Shown piece by piece: positions 34,063-44,212 of a stretch of 64,000 nt of DNA. The position numbers were made by a program, and so were the translations under genes. The notes below the pieces were generated by a model. The model worked only from the letters and a program-made list of their open reading frames with translations, was not told where the DNA came from and ran no database searches. Origin of the DNA: Galbibacter kalidii (GTDB lineage: Bacteria > Bacteroidota > Bacteroidia > Flavobacteriales > Flavobacteriaceae); the NCBI RefSeq assembly GCF_026241135.1, contig NZ_JAPFGA010000014.1, forward strand, positions 1 to 64,000, in the 5' to 3' direction. Within the stretch, counting starts at the first letter, position 1, and the number at the start of each line of letters is the position of its first letter.

Positions 34063-34214
34063 GGGGTTGTCTAAAAAGTAATTTAATCTGGATATGTCAG
34101 GTTGAGCGCAGTCGAAACCTCCTGATTTTCAACAGACGTTTAGTTCTCGACTGCGCCTGTCTGCCGACAAAGGCAGGCTCGAACTGACAAGAAACAATCT
34201 TTTTAGACAGCCTC
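34063..34214. mobile_element. MITE-like element
   Basis: The ends GGGTTGTCTAAAAAG and CTTTTTAGACAGCCTC (34199-34214) are inverted with one mismatch. The interior holds an inverted pair GTCAGGTTGAGCGCAGTCGA and TCTCGACTGCGC...GCTCGAACTGAC with a 20-bp insertion (CTGTCTGCCGACAAAGGCAG). The interior recurs at 40530-40585 without the insertion. Confidence 0.7.
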
Positions 34215-34545
34215 GTTTTTCAATATTGTACATAATACTAAAAATCTTATTGATTGGATTTCTTTATCTTAGAGATAATCTTTTTACGGTACTCTTCTTT
34301 TTGCTCCATCATCTTTTTCAATGTAGCAACCGTCTTTTTATCTGGAGATATGTTAACTGTGACGAAGTGTCGAAGGGCTGCCGAAGCACAATAACTAAAA
34401 GACCTTCAAGGTTTTGAAAACCTTGAAGGTCTCACTAGAATAATTTAAAAAACACAGCTTCCAAGAGTTATGGGTGTTTTTTTAGTTGTGGGTTGGGGTT
34501 TGGTACTTGGAATTTGGGATTTATAGCCTGCCGGCTGGGCTATAA

Positions 34546-34590
34546 ATCAAAAAAGCCTTCCATATTCCGATAAGAACCGGAAGGAAAGCC
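34546..34590. terminator. Terminator-like hairpin
   Basis: AAAAAAGCCTTCC pairs with GGAAGGAAAGCCTTT across a loop of about 17 nt. The flanks are A- and T-rich, so it could act on either strand. Confidence 0.55.
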
Positions 34591-34682
34591 TTTCATTGGT
34601 TAAGTGCTCAACTTGGTTGGGCACCTCTACTAAACCTTCAGCAGTATTACTACCACTGAACAACACAACTATTTTTATGCCA

Positions 34683-34712
34683 AAAAAGCCCCAATTTATT
34701 GATTGAAGCTTT
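34683..34712 (-). terminator. tRNA-Asp terminator
   Basis: Read on the minus strand, AGCTTCAAT and ATTGGGGCT pair (two G-U) around CAATAA and are followed by TTTTT. It lies just downstream of tRNA-Asp. Confidence 0.6.
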
Positions 34713-34722
34713 TTGCTTTTCG

Positions 34723-34796
34723 CGGTCTGGACGGGATTCGAACCCGCGACCCCATGCGTGACAGGCATGTATTCTAACCAGCTGAACTACCAGACC
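34723..34796 (-). tRNA. tRNA-Asp (GTC)
   Basis: Acceptor arms GGTCTGG and CCAGACC with discriminator G; D-arm AGTTCAGCTGGTTAGAAT; anticodon loop with GTC in GCCTGTCACGC; T-arm GGGTTCGAATCCC. CCA is not encoded. It has 74 nt as expected. Confidence 0.97.
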
Positions 34797-34881
34797 TTTC
34801 CTGATTGCGGATGCAAATATACGCCCCATTTTTAATTACACAAACGTTTTCCTTAAAAAAATTAAATAAAAAACCAACCGG

Positions 34882-35811
34882 CTAAATAAACTTTTGACGC
34901 TCAACAAGGTAAGTGGTTAAAATTTTGTTGATATCCTGCTGTACATCAGCTTCAACGTACTTTATTTTATACTGCATACACTGCAATTTCAAACTGTCGA
35001 GATATTTTTTCATTCGCTCTTCGTAGCCAAGTTGTACATTTTCAGCAAACAGGTTGATGGCTTCCCCGGTTTCGACATCGACAAATCGCTTTGGGGTGTT
35101 CTCAAAATTGAAATTGAATTCCTTTTCCTTGTCCATCACATGAAAAAGGATCACCTCGTGTTTGTTGTACTTTAAATGCTGAAGGGCCCGAAACAAAGCT
35201 TTATCATCGGTTTCGGTCTGGAACATATCGGTAAACAGAAAAATAAGGCTTCTACGGTGTATTTTTTCTGCTATTTGATGCAGATAGGTATAGGTTTTTG
35301 TGCCACTGGCTTTTACCGTTGTGTTTACCACTCCTTCCAAAGTATCCAACAAAAGGTGGCGATGGCGCTCACTCCCCTTTTCGGGTGCGTAAAAATCGTA
35401 GGCGTCTGAATAGATGCTCATCCCTACGGCATCCCTCTGTTTTTTCAATAGTTTCATCAGGGCTGCGGAGGCCAATACGGAAAATCCTATTTTGTTTAAC
35501 CGGTCAACCGACTGTGTTTTTAGCGACGGATAGTGCATGGAAGCCGAGTTGTCAATAATAATATGACACCTCAAGTTGGTTTCTTCGTCGTATTTTTTGG
35601 TGTAGAGCTTGTCCGTTTTGGCAAAAAGTTTCCAATCGATATGCCGGGTGCTTTCGCCTTGATTGTAAATTTTATGTTCGGCAAATTCTGATGAGAACCC
35701 GTGAAACGGACTCTTGTGCATTCCACTGATAAAGCCTTCTACTACTTGTCCTGCCAATAGGTCCAGGTTATCGGATAGCTGTAATTTGTTTAATGTTTGC
35801 CTTAATTTCAT
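34882..35811 (-). CDS. DUF58 domain protein (vWA-like, MoxR-associated type)
   Basis: The product has 309 residues. The N-terminal DUF58 signature is clear: FHGFSSEFAEHKIYNQGEST followed by RHIDWKLFAKTDKLYTKKYDEE. The vWA-like core has HIIIDNSASMHYPS (MIDAS-like DxSxS at about 90-95) and LIFLFTDMFQTETD. DUF58 proteins usually work with a MoxR AAA ATPase in envelope or complex assembly (Bat/aerotolerance-type operons), but no moxR is adjacent here. It has no signal peptide. Confidence 0.88.
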   Translation of the reverse strand: MKLRQTLNKLQLSDNLDLLAGQVVEGFISGMHKSPFHGFSSEFAEHKIYNQGESTRHIDWKLFAKTDKLYTKKYDEETNLRCHIIIDNSASMHYPSLKTQSVDRLNKIGFSVLASAALMKLLKKQRDAVGMSIYSDAYDFYAPEKGSERHRHLLLDTLEGVVNTTVKASGTKTYTYLHQIAEKIHRRSLIFLFTDMFQTETDDKALFRALQHLKYNKHEVILFHVMDKEKEFNFNFENTPKRFVDVETGEAINLFAENVQLGYEERMKKYLDSLKLQCMQYKIKYVEADVQQDINKILTTYLVERQKFI

Positions 35812-35833
35812 TTTTTTTATTATTCAATGTCAG

Positions 35834-36133
35834 TTTTGTTCTAAATAAATTTCACCTGTTCTTTTTTGCATTGCCCAAAAAAGAACCAAAAAAGTCTAGG
35901 CTGATGATAAAAACATAAGAAAATACTACGGAATCCCCAGCCACAGATAAAAATAACTCATTCCGCCTTGAGGGCGGAACTCAAACAGATTTTTATCTTC
36001 TTGCCCCGCTGCTTCCTTGATTTTCAATGTTTTTATCATAGGCCGAAAAACCCAAACATTGAAAATTTCATCTAAACCTTAACAAGTTCAGTAAAATTCA
36101 ATATAAATGTTTTGGACACTATTGATTTAATAT
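35834..36133 (+). repeat. About 300-bp dispersed repeat, copy C
   Basis: It closely matches copy A (2757-3052), including GAAAATACTACGGAATCCCC, but carries the CTTTTTTGCATTGCCCAAAA variant seen in copy B near its left end. It fills most of the spacer 35812-36233. Confidence 0.85.
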
Positions 36134-36233
36134 CTTTTCAACACCTAAACAACAAACACAAAAGGTTCACCGTTATAAATTATCGTGATTAAATTTACTT
36201 TATTACTTTTACACATCCAATTATATTAACCGT

Positions 36234-37112
36234 ATGAGCAAATCTTTTGAGCGCTATCAAAAACGCAAACTAATATCTTCTTACTTTTCTGTTGTATTAA
36301 GTATTGCGCTTGTTCTGTTTCTTCTCGGCGCGCTGGGTCTTTTGGTTATAAACACCAAAAAACTGGCCGATCATTTTAAAGAGCAGGTTGCCATTACCGT
36401 ATTTTTAAAAGACACGGCAAAAGAGGTGGAGATAAATCAGTTGCAAAAAAGCCTTGCCATGGCCGAATATACCAAATCGGCCACCTATGTTTCAAAAGAT
36501 GAAGCCGCAGAATCGCACAGTCAGGAAATTGGAGAGAATTTTTTGGAGTTTCTGGGGTATAATCCGCTGCAAAATTCTATAGATGTACATTTAAATGCAG
36601 GATATGTGGCTACGGACAGTATTCAAAAGATAGCTGATTATCTAGCCAAAAAAGAATATGTCGCCGATATCGCATACGACAAACCTCTTATTACCTTGCT
36701 GAATGAAAATGTAAAACGCATGAGCTTTTGGATCCTTATCGCCAGTGGGGTTTTTACGATTATTGCCGTGTTGCTCATCAACAGTTCTATCCGTCTTTCA
36801 GTATATTCAAAAAGATTTATCATAAAAACCATGCAAATGGTGGGGGCTACCAAACGTTTTATCCGCCGTCCTTTTATATGGAACAGTATAAAATTGGGCA
36901 TGGTTGGTGCCTTGGTCGCCATGATTGCCATGGGGGGCGTACTTTATTATGTCAATGTGAAAATGCCCCAACTGAGCTTGTTTTCTGAACCGATAACACT
37001 AATTGGTCTTTTTCTGGGTATCTTTGTCATCGGAATTATTATCACATGGATAAGCACCTATATCGCGACACAACGCTTTTTAAACCTAAGGACAGACGAT
37101 CTGTATTATTAA
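36234..37112 (+). CDS. ftsX: Cell division protein FtsX
   Basis: The product has 292 residues. It has a first membrane helix (SVVLSIALVLFLLGALGLLVI), a periplasmic loop of about 120 residues and three C-terminal helices (about 165-285) with the FtsX/MacB permease pattern. With FtsE it forms an ABC-like complex that activates cell-wall hydrolases during division. The ftsX-DUF3098-uppP-truB order is the conserved flavobacterial arrangement, and gaps of 10-25 bp suggest one operon. ftsE is elsewhere. Confidence 0.93.
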   Translation: MSKSFERYQKRKLISSYFSVVLSIALVLFLLGALGLLVINTKKLADHFKEQVAITVFLKDTAKEVEINQLQKSLAMAEYTKSATYVSKDEAAESHSQEIGENFLEFLGYNPLQNSIDVHLNAGYVATDSIQKIADYLAKKEYVADIAYDKPLITLLNENVKRMSFWILIASGVFTIIAVLLINSSIRLSVYSKRFIIKTMQMVGATKRFIRRPFIWNSIKLGMVGALVAMIAMGGVLYYVNVKMPQLSLFSEPITLIGLFLGIFVIGIIITWISTYIATQRFLNLRTDDLYY

Positions 37113-37122
37113 AATAACGCAT

Positions 37123-37395
37123 ATGTCAAAAAAGAAGAATCAAAATACAAAGACTGATCAAGAATTCATCTTTCAGAAGAAAAACTATATGTTCATGTTC
37201 ATTGGTCTTGCCTTTATCGTGCTCGGGTTTATTCTGATGAGCGGCGGTGGTAGTGACGACCCCAATGTTTTCAATACGGATATTTTCAGTTTTAGAAGAA
37301 TCCGTCTTGCTCCGACATTGATTCTTATCGGTTTTGGTATTGAAGTGTACGCTATTCTCCTGAATCCGAATAAAAAGAAATCCAACAACCCATAA
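37123..37395 (+). CDS. DUF3098 membrane protein
   Basis: The product has 90 residues, with two membrane helices (MFMFIGLAFIVLGFILMSGG and LAPTLILIGFGIEVYAILL) separated by DDPNVFNTDIFSFRRI, the DUF3098 hallmark. The function is unknown; the conserved place between ftsX and uppP suggests a link to envelope synthesis or division. The start is 10 bp after ftsX. Confidence 0.9.
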   Translation: MSKKKNQNTKTDQEFIFQKKNYMFMFIGLAFIVLGFILMSGGGSDDPNVFNTDIFSFRRIRLAPTLILIGFGIEVYAILLNPNKKKSNNP

Positions 37396-37412
37396 ACTCC
37401 ATCACATAAATA

Positions 37413-38207
37413 ATGGATGTAATTGATGCTATTATCCTGGGAATCATTCAAGGACTTACCGAATTTCTCCCGGTTTCCTCTAGTGGCCATTTAGAATTGG
37501 GGAAAGCTATTTTGGGTGATCATTCCTTGCCACAGGAAAGTTTACTGTTCACGGTTGTTTTACACTTCGCTACGGCACTAAGTACCATGGTGGTTTTCAG
37601 AAAAGACATTTATGACATTATAAAAGGAATCTTCCAATCGACATGGAACGAAGAAAAGGTATTCTCGTTAAAAATCATCCTTTCCATGGTTCCGGCGGCG
37701 CTTATCGGTTTCTTTTTTGAGGAACAACTCGAACTATTGTTCGGTGGTAATATCGTATTGGTCGGTTTTATGCTGATCGTCACTGCGCTTTTATTGTATC
37801 TGGCTGACAAAGCAAAAAACACCGGAAAGAAAGTGAGCTATTCCAATGCCTTTGTTATTGGTGTGTCACAGGCCATCGCCTTGCTTCCGGGGGTTTCCAG
37901 ATCCGGAGCTACGATCTCCACTTCCGTATTACTTGGGAATGATAAAAGCAAGGCCGCCCGTTTTTCATTTTTGATGGTCGTCCCTTTAATCTTCGGGAAA
38001 ATAGCAAAAGACATTCTAAGCGGTGCGCTTTCATATGATAGTGTTCATATACAATCCCTTTCTGTAGGGTTTATCGCTGCTTTTATATCGGGAATACTGG
38101 CCTGTACGTGGATGATCAAACTTGTAAAGAACAGCAAACTTATTTATTTTGCTATATATTGCTTTATTGTTGGATTGGTAGCTATTTTCCTTGGCTACTA
38201 CTATTAA
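37413..38207 (+). CDS. uppP: Undecaprenyl-diphosphatase UppP (BacA)
   Basis: The product has 264 residues and about eight membrane helices. Both catalytic motifs are present: GLTEFLPVSSSGHLELG (residues about 14-30) and LLPGVSRSGATIST (about 160-173). The enzyme dephosphorylates undecaprenyl diphosphate to recycle the lipid carrier for peptidoglycan and other glycans, and loss or gain changes bacitracin tolerance. It is in the operon with ftsX and truB. Confidence 0.96.
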   Translation: MDVIDAIILGIIQGLTEFLPVSSSGHLELGKAILGDHSLPQESLLFTVVLHFATALSTMVVFRKDIYDIIKGIFQSTWNEEKVFSLKIILSMVPAALIGFFFEEQLELLFGGNIVLVGFMLIVTALLLYLADKAKNTGKKVSYSNAFVIGVSQAIALLPGVSRSGATISTSVLLGNDKSKAARFSFLMVVPLIFGKIAKDILSGALSYDSVHIQSLSVGFIAAFISGILACTWMIKLVKNSKLIYFAIYCFIVGLVAIFLGYYY

Positions 38208-38226
38208 AGGTGGGTTCTAAAAATTG
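38207..38226 (+). repeat. Solo terminal inverted repeat between uppP and truB
   Basis: AAGGTGGGTTCTAAAAATTG is identical to the right end (reverse complement) of the element at 46905-47171. It overlaps the last base of uppP and ends 4 bp before truB. Confidence 0.8.
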
Positions 38227-38230
38227 ATTC

Positions 38231-38920
38231 ATGGCTTATACTGAAGAGCAAATAAAAAACGGACAAATACTTCTTATTGACAAACCCCTTGAGTGGTCTT
38301 CTTTTCAGGCGGTAAACAAGATAAAATGGGCCATTAAGAAAAAGTTTGGGCTTAAAAAGATAAAAGTAGGTCATGCCGGTACTTTAGATCCACTTGCTAC
38401 AGGCTTACTTATTATCTGCACCGGAAAATTCACTAAAAAGATCCCTGAACTGCAAGGTCAGGTTAAAGAATATACGGGAACCATCACTTTGGGAGCCACG
38501 CGACCGTCGTATGACATGGAAACCGAAATAGACAGCACCTACCCTACTGAACACATTACGGAAGAAAAAATCCGGGAAAACACCAAGCAATTTACCGGGG
38601 TTATCGAACAATATCCACCGGTTTTTTCCGCTTTAAAAAAAGGGGGAAAACGTTTGTATGAATATGCCCGCGAAGGGAAAGAGGTGGAAATAAAACCACG
38701 GAATGTTGAAATCACCGAATTTGAGATCACCCATATTCAACTTCCCGAAGTACAATTTAGGGTGGTTTGCAGCAAAGGTACCTACATCCGTTCGCTCGCC
38801 CATGATTTTGGAAAATCTTTGGAATCAGGAGCTTATCTTTCTGAACTCAGGAGAACCAAAATAGGTGATTTCAACGTAAATAAAGCCATAAGTCCGGACG
38901 CTTTTACAACTTTATTATAA
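38231..38920 (+). CDS. truB: tRNA pseudouridine55 synthase TruB
   Basis: The product has 229 residues. The catalytic motif GHAGTLDPLATGLLI with the nucleophile aspartate (about residue 47) is intact. Also present are KPLEWSSFQAVNKIK, YTGTITLGATRPSYDMETE and GTYIRSLAHDFG. It makes pseudouridine at position 55 of tRNA T-loops. It is shorter than the E. coli enzyme, lacking the C-terminal PUA domain, as is usual in this phylum. Confidence 0.95.
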   Translation: MAYTEEQIKNGQILLIDKPLEWSSFQAVNKIKWAIKKKFGLKKIKVGHAGTLDPLATGLLIICTGKFTKKIPELQGQVKEYTGTITLGATRPSYDMETEIDSTYPTEHITEEKIRENTKQFTGVIEQYPPVFSALKKGGKRLYEYAREGKEVEIKPRNVEITEFEITHIQLPEVQFRVVCSKGTYIRSLAHDFGKSLESGAYLSELRRTKIGDFNVNKAISPDAFTTLL

Positions 38921-38969
38921 TCGTAGTTGGTGAAATTTTTTATCTTTAGCGTCCAAGTCGTTTTAAAAT

Positions 38970-39743
38970 ATGAACTTTAATACCATAATAGCAAAGCTTG
39001 ACAAGGTTGGTGACAAGATCATTGACGGAATTAACGGGCTTAACAACAAACAGCTTTCTTTTATCATCACCAGCTGCTTGATGGGAATCATTATCCTTAC
39101 CATCTTCAATATCCGAATGGCGGGCCAACAAGAAGAAGAATTCTTGTATGAGCTGAGTTTTGATGAAGAATTACTTGAAGAAGTTCCAATGGAAGAGGAA
39201 GTTGTGATGGAAGAGCTGGAAACCCATCAGGCCTATAACGAAGCCATGGAAAGTAAATATTCCCAAGAATTAGAGGATTTTAAAACTCTGGAAGAATTGG
39301 CGCAGGAAGCGCAGGAAGCTGCCAGTGAAAATCCGGAGAACTCCGAATTGAACGATCTTTCGCTTGATAATACTTATGCCAAAGAAATGGCCGAAAAACT
39401 AAGGGAACAACGCGAAAAAATAAAAAGCCTGAACAAAGAAGATGACGCTCCTAAGCCTAATATCAAAAGGAGAACTACCATTACCTATTCTTTGTTAGAT
39501 CGTACTCACATCAAACTTGCCAATCCCGTTTATACCTGCCAGAGTTTTGGTAAAGTGGTGATCAACATCATAGTAGATTCCAATGGTTTTGTTACCGACG
39601 CCAGCCATAATAGGAATAGCTCTAATACCAGTAACGCTTGCTTGGTTGAAAATGCCATTAAATATGCATTACGGTCTCGATTTGCAGCAAAATCGACTGC
39701 AGAACAACGCGGAACGATTACCTATTTGTTTCAGGGGGAATAA
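38970..39743 (+). CDS. TonB-like C-terminal domain protein
   Basis: The product has 257 residues. It has a single N-terminal membrane helix (FIITSCLMGIIILTIFNIRM), a long acidic linker (EEELLEEVPMEEE-like, about 55-140) and a C-terminal TonB-like fold (ANPVYTCQSFGKVVINIIVD and SNACLVENAIKYALRSRFAA, RGTITYLFQGE). It is likely an energy transducer or envelope linker anchored in the inner membrane. The acidic rather than proline-rich linker is atypical for TonB. The gene follows truB by 49 bp. Confidence 0.75.
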   Translation: MNFNTIIAKLDKVGDKIIDGINGLNNKQLSFIITSCLMGIIILTIFNIRMAGQQEEEFLYELSFDEELLEEVPMEEEVVMEELETHQAYNEAMESKYSQELEDFKTLEELAQEAQEAASENPENSELNDLSLDNTYAKEMAEKLREQREKIKSLNKEDDAPKPNIKRRTTITYSLLDRTHIKLANPVYTCQSFGKVVINIIVDSNGFVTDASHNRNSSNTSNACLVENAIKYALRSRFAAKSTAEQRGTITYLFQGE

Positions 39744-39923
39744 TACATTGTGGGTTCTTTTTCATAGCAAACCTTGCGTATTCCCTTACGCTCCCTACGT
39801 TTAGGTTTAACCGCAATGGACGCTAAGCAAAGCGCAAAGGGCGCAAAGAGGGTTCGCAAGGAAATTATATATGACTCCACTATTTTATTTTATACCTTTA
39901 TTACCAATTAAACTCAAAAAACT

Positions 39924-40481
39924 ATGAATCGATGTGGTTGGTGTGTGGGCGATCCGCTTTATGAAGCCTATCATGACACCGAATGGGGTGTCCCGGTATA
40001 TGAGGACACTACTTTATTTGAATTTTTGATCTTGGAAACCTTTCAGGCCGGGTTGAGTTGGATCACCATCCTGCGAAAGCGGGAAAACTTCAGAAAGGCT
40101 TTTGACAACTTCGACTACAAAAAGATTGCCGCTTACGACGATGCCAAATACGAATCCTTGCTTGAGGACAAAGGTATTATCAGAAACAAGCTAAAAATAA
40201 AATCGGCTATTACCAATGCGCAAAATTTTATAAAAATACAGCAGGAATTTGGCAGTTTCAGCGATTATATCTGGGGCTTTGTGGATGGAAAGCCCATTCA
40301 AAACCATCTCAAATCATATAAAGATGCCCCGGCGAACACACCCCTTTCAGACGAGATCAGTAAAGACCTGAAAAAGCGCGGATTCAAATTTGTAGGCACC
40401 ACCGTTGTCTACGCCCATATGCAAGCCACAGGTATGGTTAATGATCATGAAGTGGAATGTTTTAGGTATAAGGAAGTGTGA
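39924..40481 (+). CDS. tag: DNA-3-methyladenine glycosylase I
   Basis: The product has 185 residues with the Tag signature CGWCVGDPLYEAYHDTEWG at the start (zinc-binding cysteine and histidine pattern), FQAGLSWITILRKRENFRKA, and the C-terminal KRGFKFVGTTVVYAHMQATG and VNDH...CF zinc ligands. It removes 3-methyladenine from alkylated DNA by base excision. It stands alone and is probably constitutively expressed. Confidence 0.95.
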   Translation: MNRCGWCVGDPLYEAYHDTEWGVPVYEDTTLFEFLILETFQAGLSWITILRKRENFRKAFDNFDYKKIAAYDDAKYESLLEDKGIIRNKLKIKSAITNAQNFIKIQQEFGSFSDYIWGFVDGKPIQNHLKSYKDAPANTPLSDEISKDLKKRGFKFVGTTVVYAHMQATGMVNDHEVECFRYKEV

Positions 40482-40485
40482 CTTA

Positions 40486-40600
40486 TTGCATAAAAAGAGG
40501 CTTTCTAAAAGCAACAGAAACTTAATTTGTCAGGTTGAGCGCAGTCGAAACCTACTTTTAGTTCTCGACTGCGCTCGAACTGACAGCAAACAATCTTAAT
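40486..40600. repeat. Repeat related to the 34-kb MITE-like element
   Basis: It contains GAGGCTTTCTAAAAG and the inverted pair GTCAGGTTGAGCGCAGTCGA / TCTCGACTGCGCTCGAACTG. The right terminal repeat is degraded. Confidence 0.6.
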
Positions 40601-40725
40601 TTTGTTTATTGAATTGGGTTTTCGTTCAAAAGCCTATTCTCGATACACCCCGTGGAATAAAATTGCTTCACAATATTCCACAGGGCACTCGAATTGACGG
40701 CTTTTGAAATCACATCAAACCCAGG

Positions 40726-43005
40726 TTATTTCAAATGCTTTGCAAAGAATCCCATCATGGCTTTATACATGGCTATTGAATTTTCTTCTTTTGCATATCC
40801 GTGTCCTTCATCATACTTAACCATGTAGGGCACATCATATCCTTTTTCACGTAAAGCACTTACGATCTGGTCTGACTCATCTATATTCACCCGTGGATCA
40901 TTAGCTCCCTGTACCACAAACAAAGGCTTTTTAATCTTGTCTATCTGAAACACCGGTGATACTTCTTCCATTATTACTTTCTCTTCAGGAATATCTTCAT
41001 CATACCATATTTCTTTAATTATCTTTAAATAGGGTTCCCAGTATGGAGGTATTGTTTCCATAAACGTAAACAGATTAGACACCCCAACATAATCTACTCC
41101 ACAGGTATAAAGATCAGGTGTTTTTGTGAGTCCGCGCAACACCGCATACCCGCCATGGCTGCCACCATAAATAGCTACTTTATCTTTGTCTATCCATCCC
41201 TGGTCTATAGCATATTGAACACCGTCTTCTACATCGTCCATGGCTTTTCTTCCAATTTGTTTAAATCCGGATTCTAAAAACTTTCGTCCGTACCCTCCTG
41301 AAATCCTGAAATTCACTTGTAAGGTAGCATAGCCCCTACTAGCAAACAATTGAGCTTCCGGGTTAAAACCCCATGTGTCCCGGATTCCTTGTGGCCCACC
41401 ATGCGGATTCACAACAAGTGGTACTTGTCCATTTGCAGCTTCTTTCGGCAGTGTAATATACCCGTGAAGGGTTAAACCGTCCCTGCTCTTAAAAGTGATC
41501 GGTTGCATTTCTGCCATGTCCTCTTCTTTTAATTGCGGCATCAGGTTGTAAAGCAATTTAAATTCGTCTTTGGCTACATCATAAGAATAGTAAGATCCGT
41601 AAAGTTTATCGCTTTGGATGAAGATCAGGTATTTACTTTCATCATCTGTAAAATCGGCAATGGAATATTGTTTTCCTTCAAACTCTTTTTCCAGTTTTGC
41701 ATGTAACTTTTTGAAATAGTCACTCACAGGAATTACCACTTTTTTCACTCCTTGATATACTATATAATCAAGCTCATAATTTCTTTTTCTGGAAAGGCTT
41801 AAACTCGATACATCATAGTCTTCATTTGAAAAAACATTATCAATTATTTTGTCTTCTTTAAGGTCGTACAATAAAATTTCAGACTTGTCATTATCTAAAT
41901 TGGACACCACGTAAGCATCATGAGGATTCTCTGTAGCATAATTGAATGTAATAATAGAGAAAGCATCTTTCCAGCTTAAACTTTTCATTTTTTCCGGCTC
42001 GCCCGCTTCATTAAAATAGTATAAGTCCTGTTCAACCCCATCGCGCATTTTGGTGAAGGCTTTTAAATTTCCCTTTCTGTCAAAATTATATCCGGCAACA
42101 GGATTGGCTATGTCATCATTTTTATATAGTTCTTCCATTTCCCCGGTCACGACATTTATTTTGTAGGGATCAAAAACCTGAGGATTATTTTTATTTAATG
42201 AAATTATGATATGGTCTTTATCTTCTTTTAATAATGCTAACATACTAGCTTTCACATCGTCAAAAGGGGTCAGGTCTTTAAGCTCTGAGCCATCTAAATT
42301 AACAGCATAGAGGTGATAGTTTTCATCTCCCCCTGTATCCATGGCATACACTAGGCGTTCATTGTTTAGCCAGCCATAGCCTCTAATGAGTTCTTCTTTC
42401 TCTTCAATAGCACGCGAAACTTTTCCGGTGCTTATTTCCTTGACATAAATATGACGCTTTCCATTCTCATCTTTTTCTTTATAGGAAAGGTATTTTCCGT
42501 CTGGGGAAAAATTAAAACTCGATGCTTTTGGTTTAGCAAAATAGTCTTCTACACTATATGAATAACTTCCCGAATCAAACGAGGCCAATTCCTCAAGCTC
42601 GGCATCAGACGTTACCAACTCAGGGTTGCCCGGCACTGTTTTTTCTGATCTTTCTAAATTTAAAGGTAATTCCATAGGTCCCTGATAAAACGTTCCTGAT
42701 ATTTTGTCTTTATTTAAATTCCCTACATATTTAATCCCCGCTTGTTTGAATGTTATTGTCAACTGATCATCAACAAACAAGGTTTCATCCATTGGGATTC
42801 CGGTAGCCCCTTGGGACGGACTGTCCATAGTTGAAGAATACCCATCGTTGGCTTTTTCTATATTAAAAACCAAAGGCATCTCATTTCCCTGAACATTTAT
42901 TGTCCCTTTCCATGTTCCGGCTACTTCTTGAGCACAAAGCCCAAAACTACTGACTAAAAAAGCCAAAACAAAAACTTGCTTGATTTTAAAGATTTGTTTT
43001 TTCAT
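40726..43005 (-). CDS. S9 family (prolyl oligopeptidase-type) secreted peptidase
   Basis: The product has 759 residues. It has a signal peptide (ending FGLCAQ), then a small N-terminal domain (about 28-130, [20 protein letters not shown]) and a beta-propeller-like region (about 150-480). The alpha/beta hydrolase follows, with catalytic serine in [10 protein letters not shown] (about residue 612), aspartate in [11 protein letters not shown] and histidine in [12 protein letters not shown]. It is secreted to periplasm or surface and degrades peptides. Its 5' leader (43006-43076) is nearly the same as that of dcas12f, including a TCCGCC/GGCGGA hairpin. Confidence 0.92.
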   Translation of the reverse strand: MKKQIFKIKQVFVLAFLVSSFGLCAQEVAGTWKGTINVQGNEMPLVFNIEKANDGYSSTMDSPSQGATGIPMDETLFVDDQLTITFKQAGIKYVGNLNKDKISGTFYQGPMELPLNLERSEKTVPGNPELVTSDAELEELASFDSGSYSYSVEDYFAKPKASSFNFSPDGKYLSYKEKDENGKRHIYVKEISTGKVSRAIEEKEELIRGYGWLNNERLVYAMDTGGDENYHLYAVNLDGSELKDLTPFDDVKASMLALLKEDKDHIIISLNKNNPQVFDPYKINVVTGEMEELYKNDDIANPVAGYNFDRKGNLKAFTKMRDGVEQDLYYFNEAGEPEKMKSLSWKDAFSIITFNYATENPHDAYVVSNLDNDKSEILLYDLKEDKIIDNVFSNEDYDVSSLSLSRKRNYELDYIVYQGVKKVVIPVSDYFKKLHAKLEKEFEGKQYSIADFTDDESKYLIFIQSDKLYGSYYSYDVAKDEFKLLYNLMPQLKEEDMAEMQPITFKSRDGLTLHGYITLPKEAANGQVPLVVNPHGGPQGIRDTWGFNPEAQLFASRGYATLQVNFRISGGYGRKFLESGFKQIGRKAMDDVEDGVQYAIDQGWIDKDKVAIYGGSHGGYAVLRGLTKTPDLYTCGVDYVGVSNLFTFMETIPPYWEPYLKIIKEIWYDEDIPEEKVIMEEVSPVFQIDKIKKPLFVVQGANDPRVNIDESDQIVSALREKGYDVPYMVKYDEGHGYAKEENSIAMYKAMMGFFAKHLK

Positions 43006-43266
43006 CTGTTTTTAAATTTTTAGTCCGCCAACGGCGGATGAAGAAACTAAAAATTTCTTCACATTCAGGAATATACATAAACTTATTTTAACCATATTCA
43101 GTATGGTATACTTAAATAAGTTTATGTGTATTGCATAATAATTGATTAAAATGGTTAGTAATGCTCATGTAGTATCAACTCATTAGTATCGAAAAGAGCC
43201 GTTTTGTTACAGATTAAACATGACTTTTTTGTTTTTTAGAAAATCAACTATCTATGGCAACTGATC

Positions 43267-43908
43267 TCAATCTTTCTTTTTTAAAATCTCAATAAAATCT
43301 GTTCTGGGAATCTCCCGTGCACCGAGGGATTTCAAATGATCGGTATAAATTTGGCAGTCTATCAACTTATAATTTTCGGTCTTTAGTTTATTCGCCAAAA
43401 AGATAAAGGCTGCCTTGGAAGCATTGCTCATTTTGGAAAACATGCTCTCCCCACAAAAAACATGGCCGAGGTCAACCCCATACAAACCGCCCACCAATTT
43501 GCCTTCATGCCAAACCTCAACCGACTTCGCTATCCCCATTTTATGCAGTTTCGTATATGCCTCTTGCATATCATCGGTAATCCAGGTTCCATTTTGATCT
43601 TGGCGTTTGATTTTTGCACAATTTTCAATCACATCTTCAAAAGCCGTATTGAAAGTAATCTTAAAAATCTCCTTTTTCAATACCGATCGCATGCTTTTTG
43701 ATATCTTCACCTCTTCAGGAAACAAAACCATTCGAGGATCCGGACTCCACCACAAGATCATCGACCCCTGATCAAACCATGGAAAAATCCCTTGGCGGTA
43801 TGCTTCGATCAATCTTTCGACAGATAAATCGCCGCCCATCGCTACTACTCCATCCTCTGTGGCATTCTCTACAGGAGGAAATATTATTTCGTTTGTAAGA
43901 AAAAACAA
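43267..43908 (-). CDS. aat: Leucyl/phenylalanyl-tRNA-protein transferase
   Basis: The product has 213 residues with GVVAMGGDLSVERLIEAYRQ, GIFPWFDQG, WWSPDPRMVLFPEE and GLYGVDLGHVFCGESMFSKM, all hallmarks of Aat. It transfers Leu or Phe from tRNA to N-terminal Arg/Lys of proteins, marking them for ClpS/ClpAP degradation by the N-end rule. No clpS or clpA is adjacent. The start at 43908 gives the normal short N-terminus. Confidence 0.95.
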   Translation of the reverse strand: MFFLTNEIIFPPVENATEDGVVAMGGDLSVERLIEAYRQGIFPWFDQGSMILWWSPDPRMVLFPEEVKISKSMRSVLKKEIFKITFNTAFEDVIENCAKIKRQDQNGTWITDDMQEAYTKLHKMGIAKSVEVWHEGKLVGGLYGVDLGHVFCGESMFSKMSNASKAAFIFLANKLKTENYKLIDCQIYTDHLKSLGAREIPRTDFIEILKKKD

Positions 43909-43989
43909 TTTACTACACTTATTAATAATTTTTTTTGCTTAAAAAAGTATTAAATATTAAGTTTTTCTTGGTAATCTGCAATTTTTATT

Positions 43990-44108
43990 AGATTTTTGAT
44001 ACTGTCGTTGCAACCAAATTATTTTCATCATTGCTTTTTGAGTTTAATGCAATGGCAGCCTAAAACCACAACATTAAGTCCCGAATATTTTTTGTTCGGG
44101 GCTTTTTT
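43990..44108 (+). ncRNA. Possible small RNA ending in a strong terminator
   Basis: An intrinsic terminator (AGTCCCGAA, loop, TTCGGGGC, TTTTTT at 44087-44108) faces right with no protein gene upstream on that strand, between divergent or minus-strand genes. A short RNA of about 100 nt could end here. No structure or promoter beyond that is clear. Confidence 0.3.
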
Positions 44109-44148
44109 ATTTAAAAAACTAATTGAGCCTCACCTACCTATGGGGACA

Positions 44149-44186
44149 AAAAAAGGAACTCGTATTTCGTTTACAAGTTCCTTTTT
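44149..44186. terminator. Bidirectional terminator
   Basis: AAAAAAAGGAACT and AAGTTCCTTTTT flank a loop of about 15 nt; A- and T-runs on both sides. It lies just downstream of the DUF3127 gene. Confidence 0.75.
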
Positions 44187-44212
44187 GATTTTTTCTGTTC
44201 TGTTGTTCTTTC

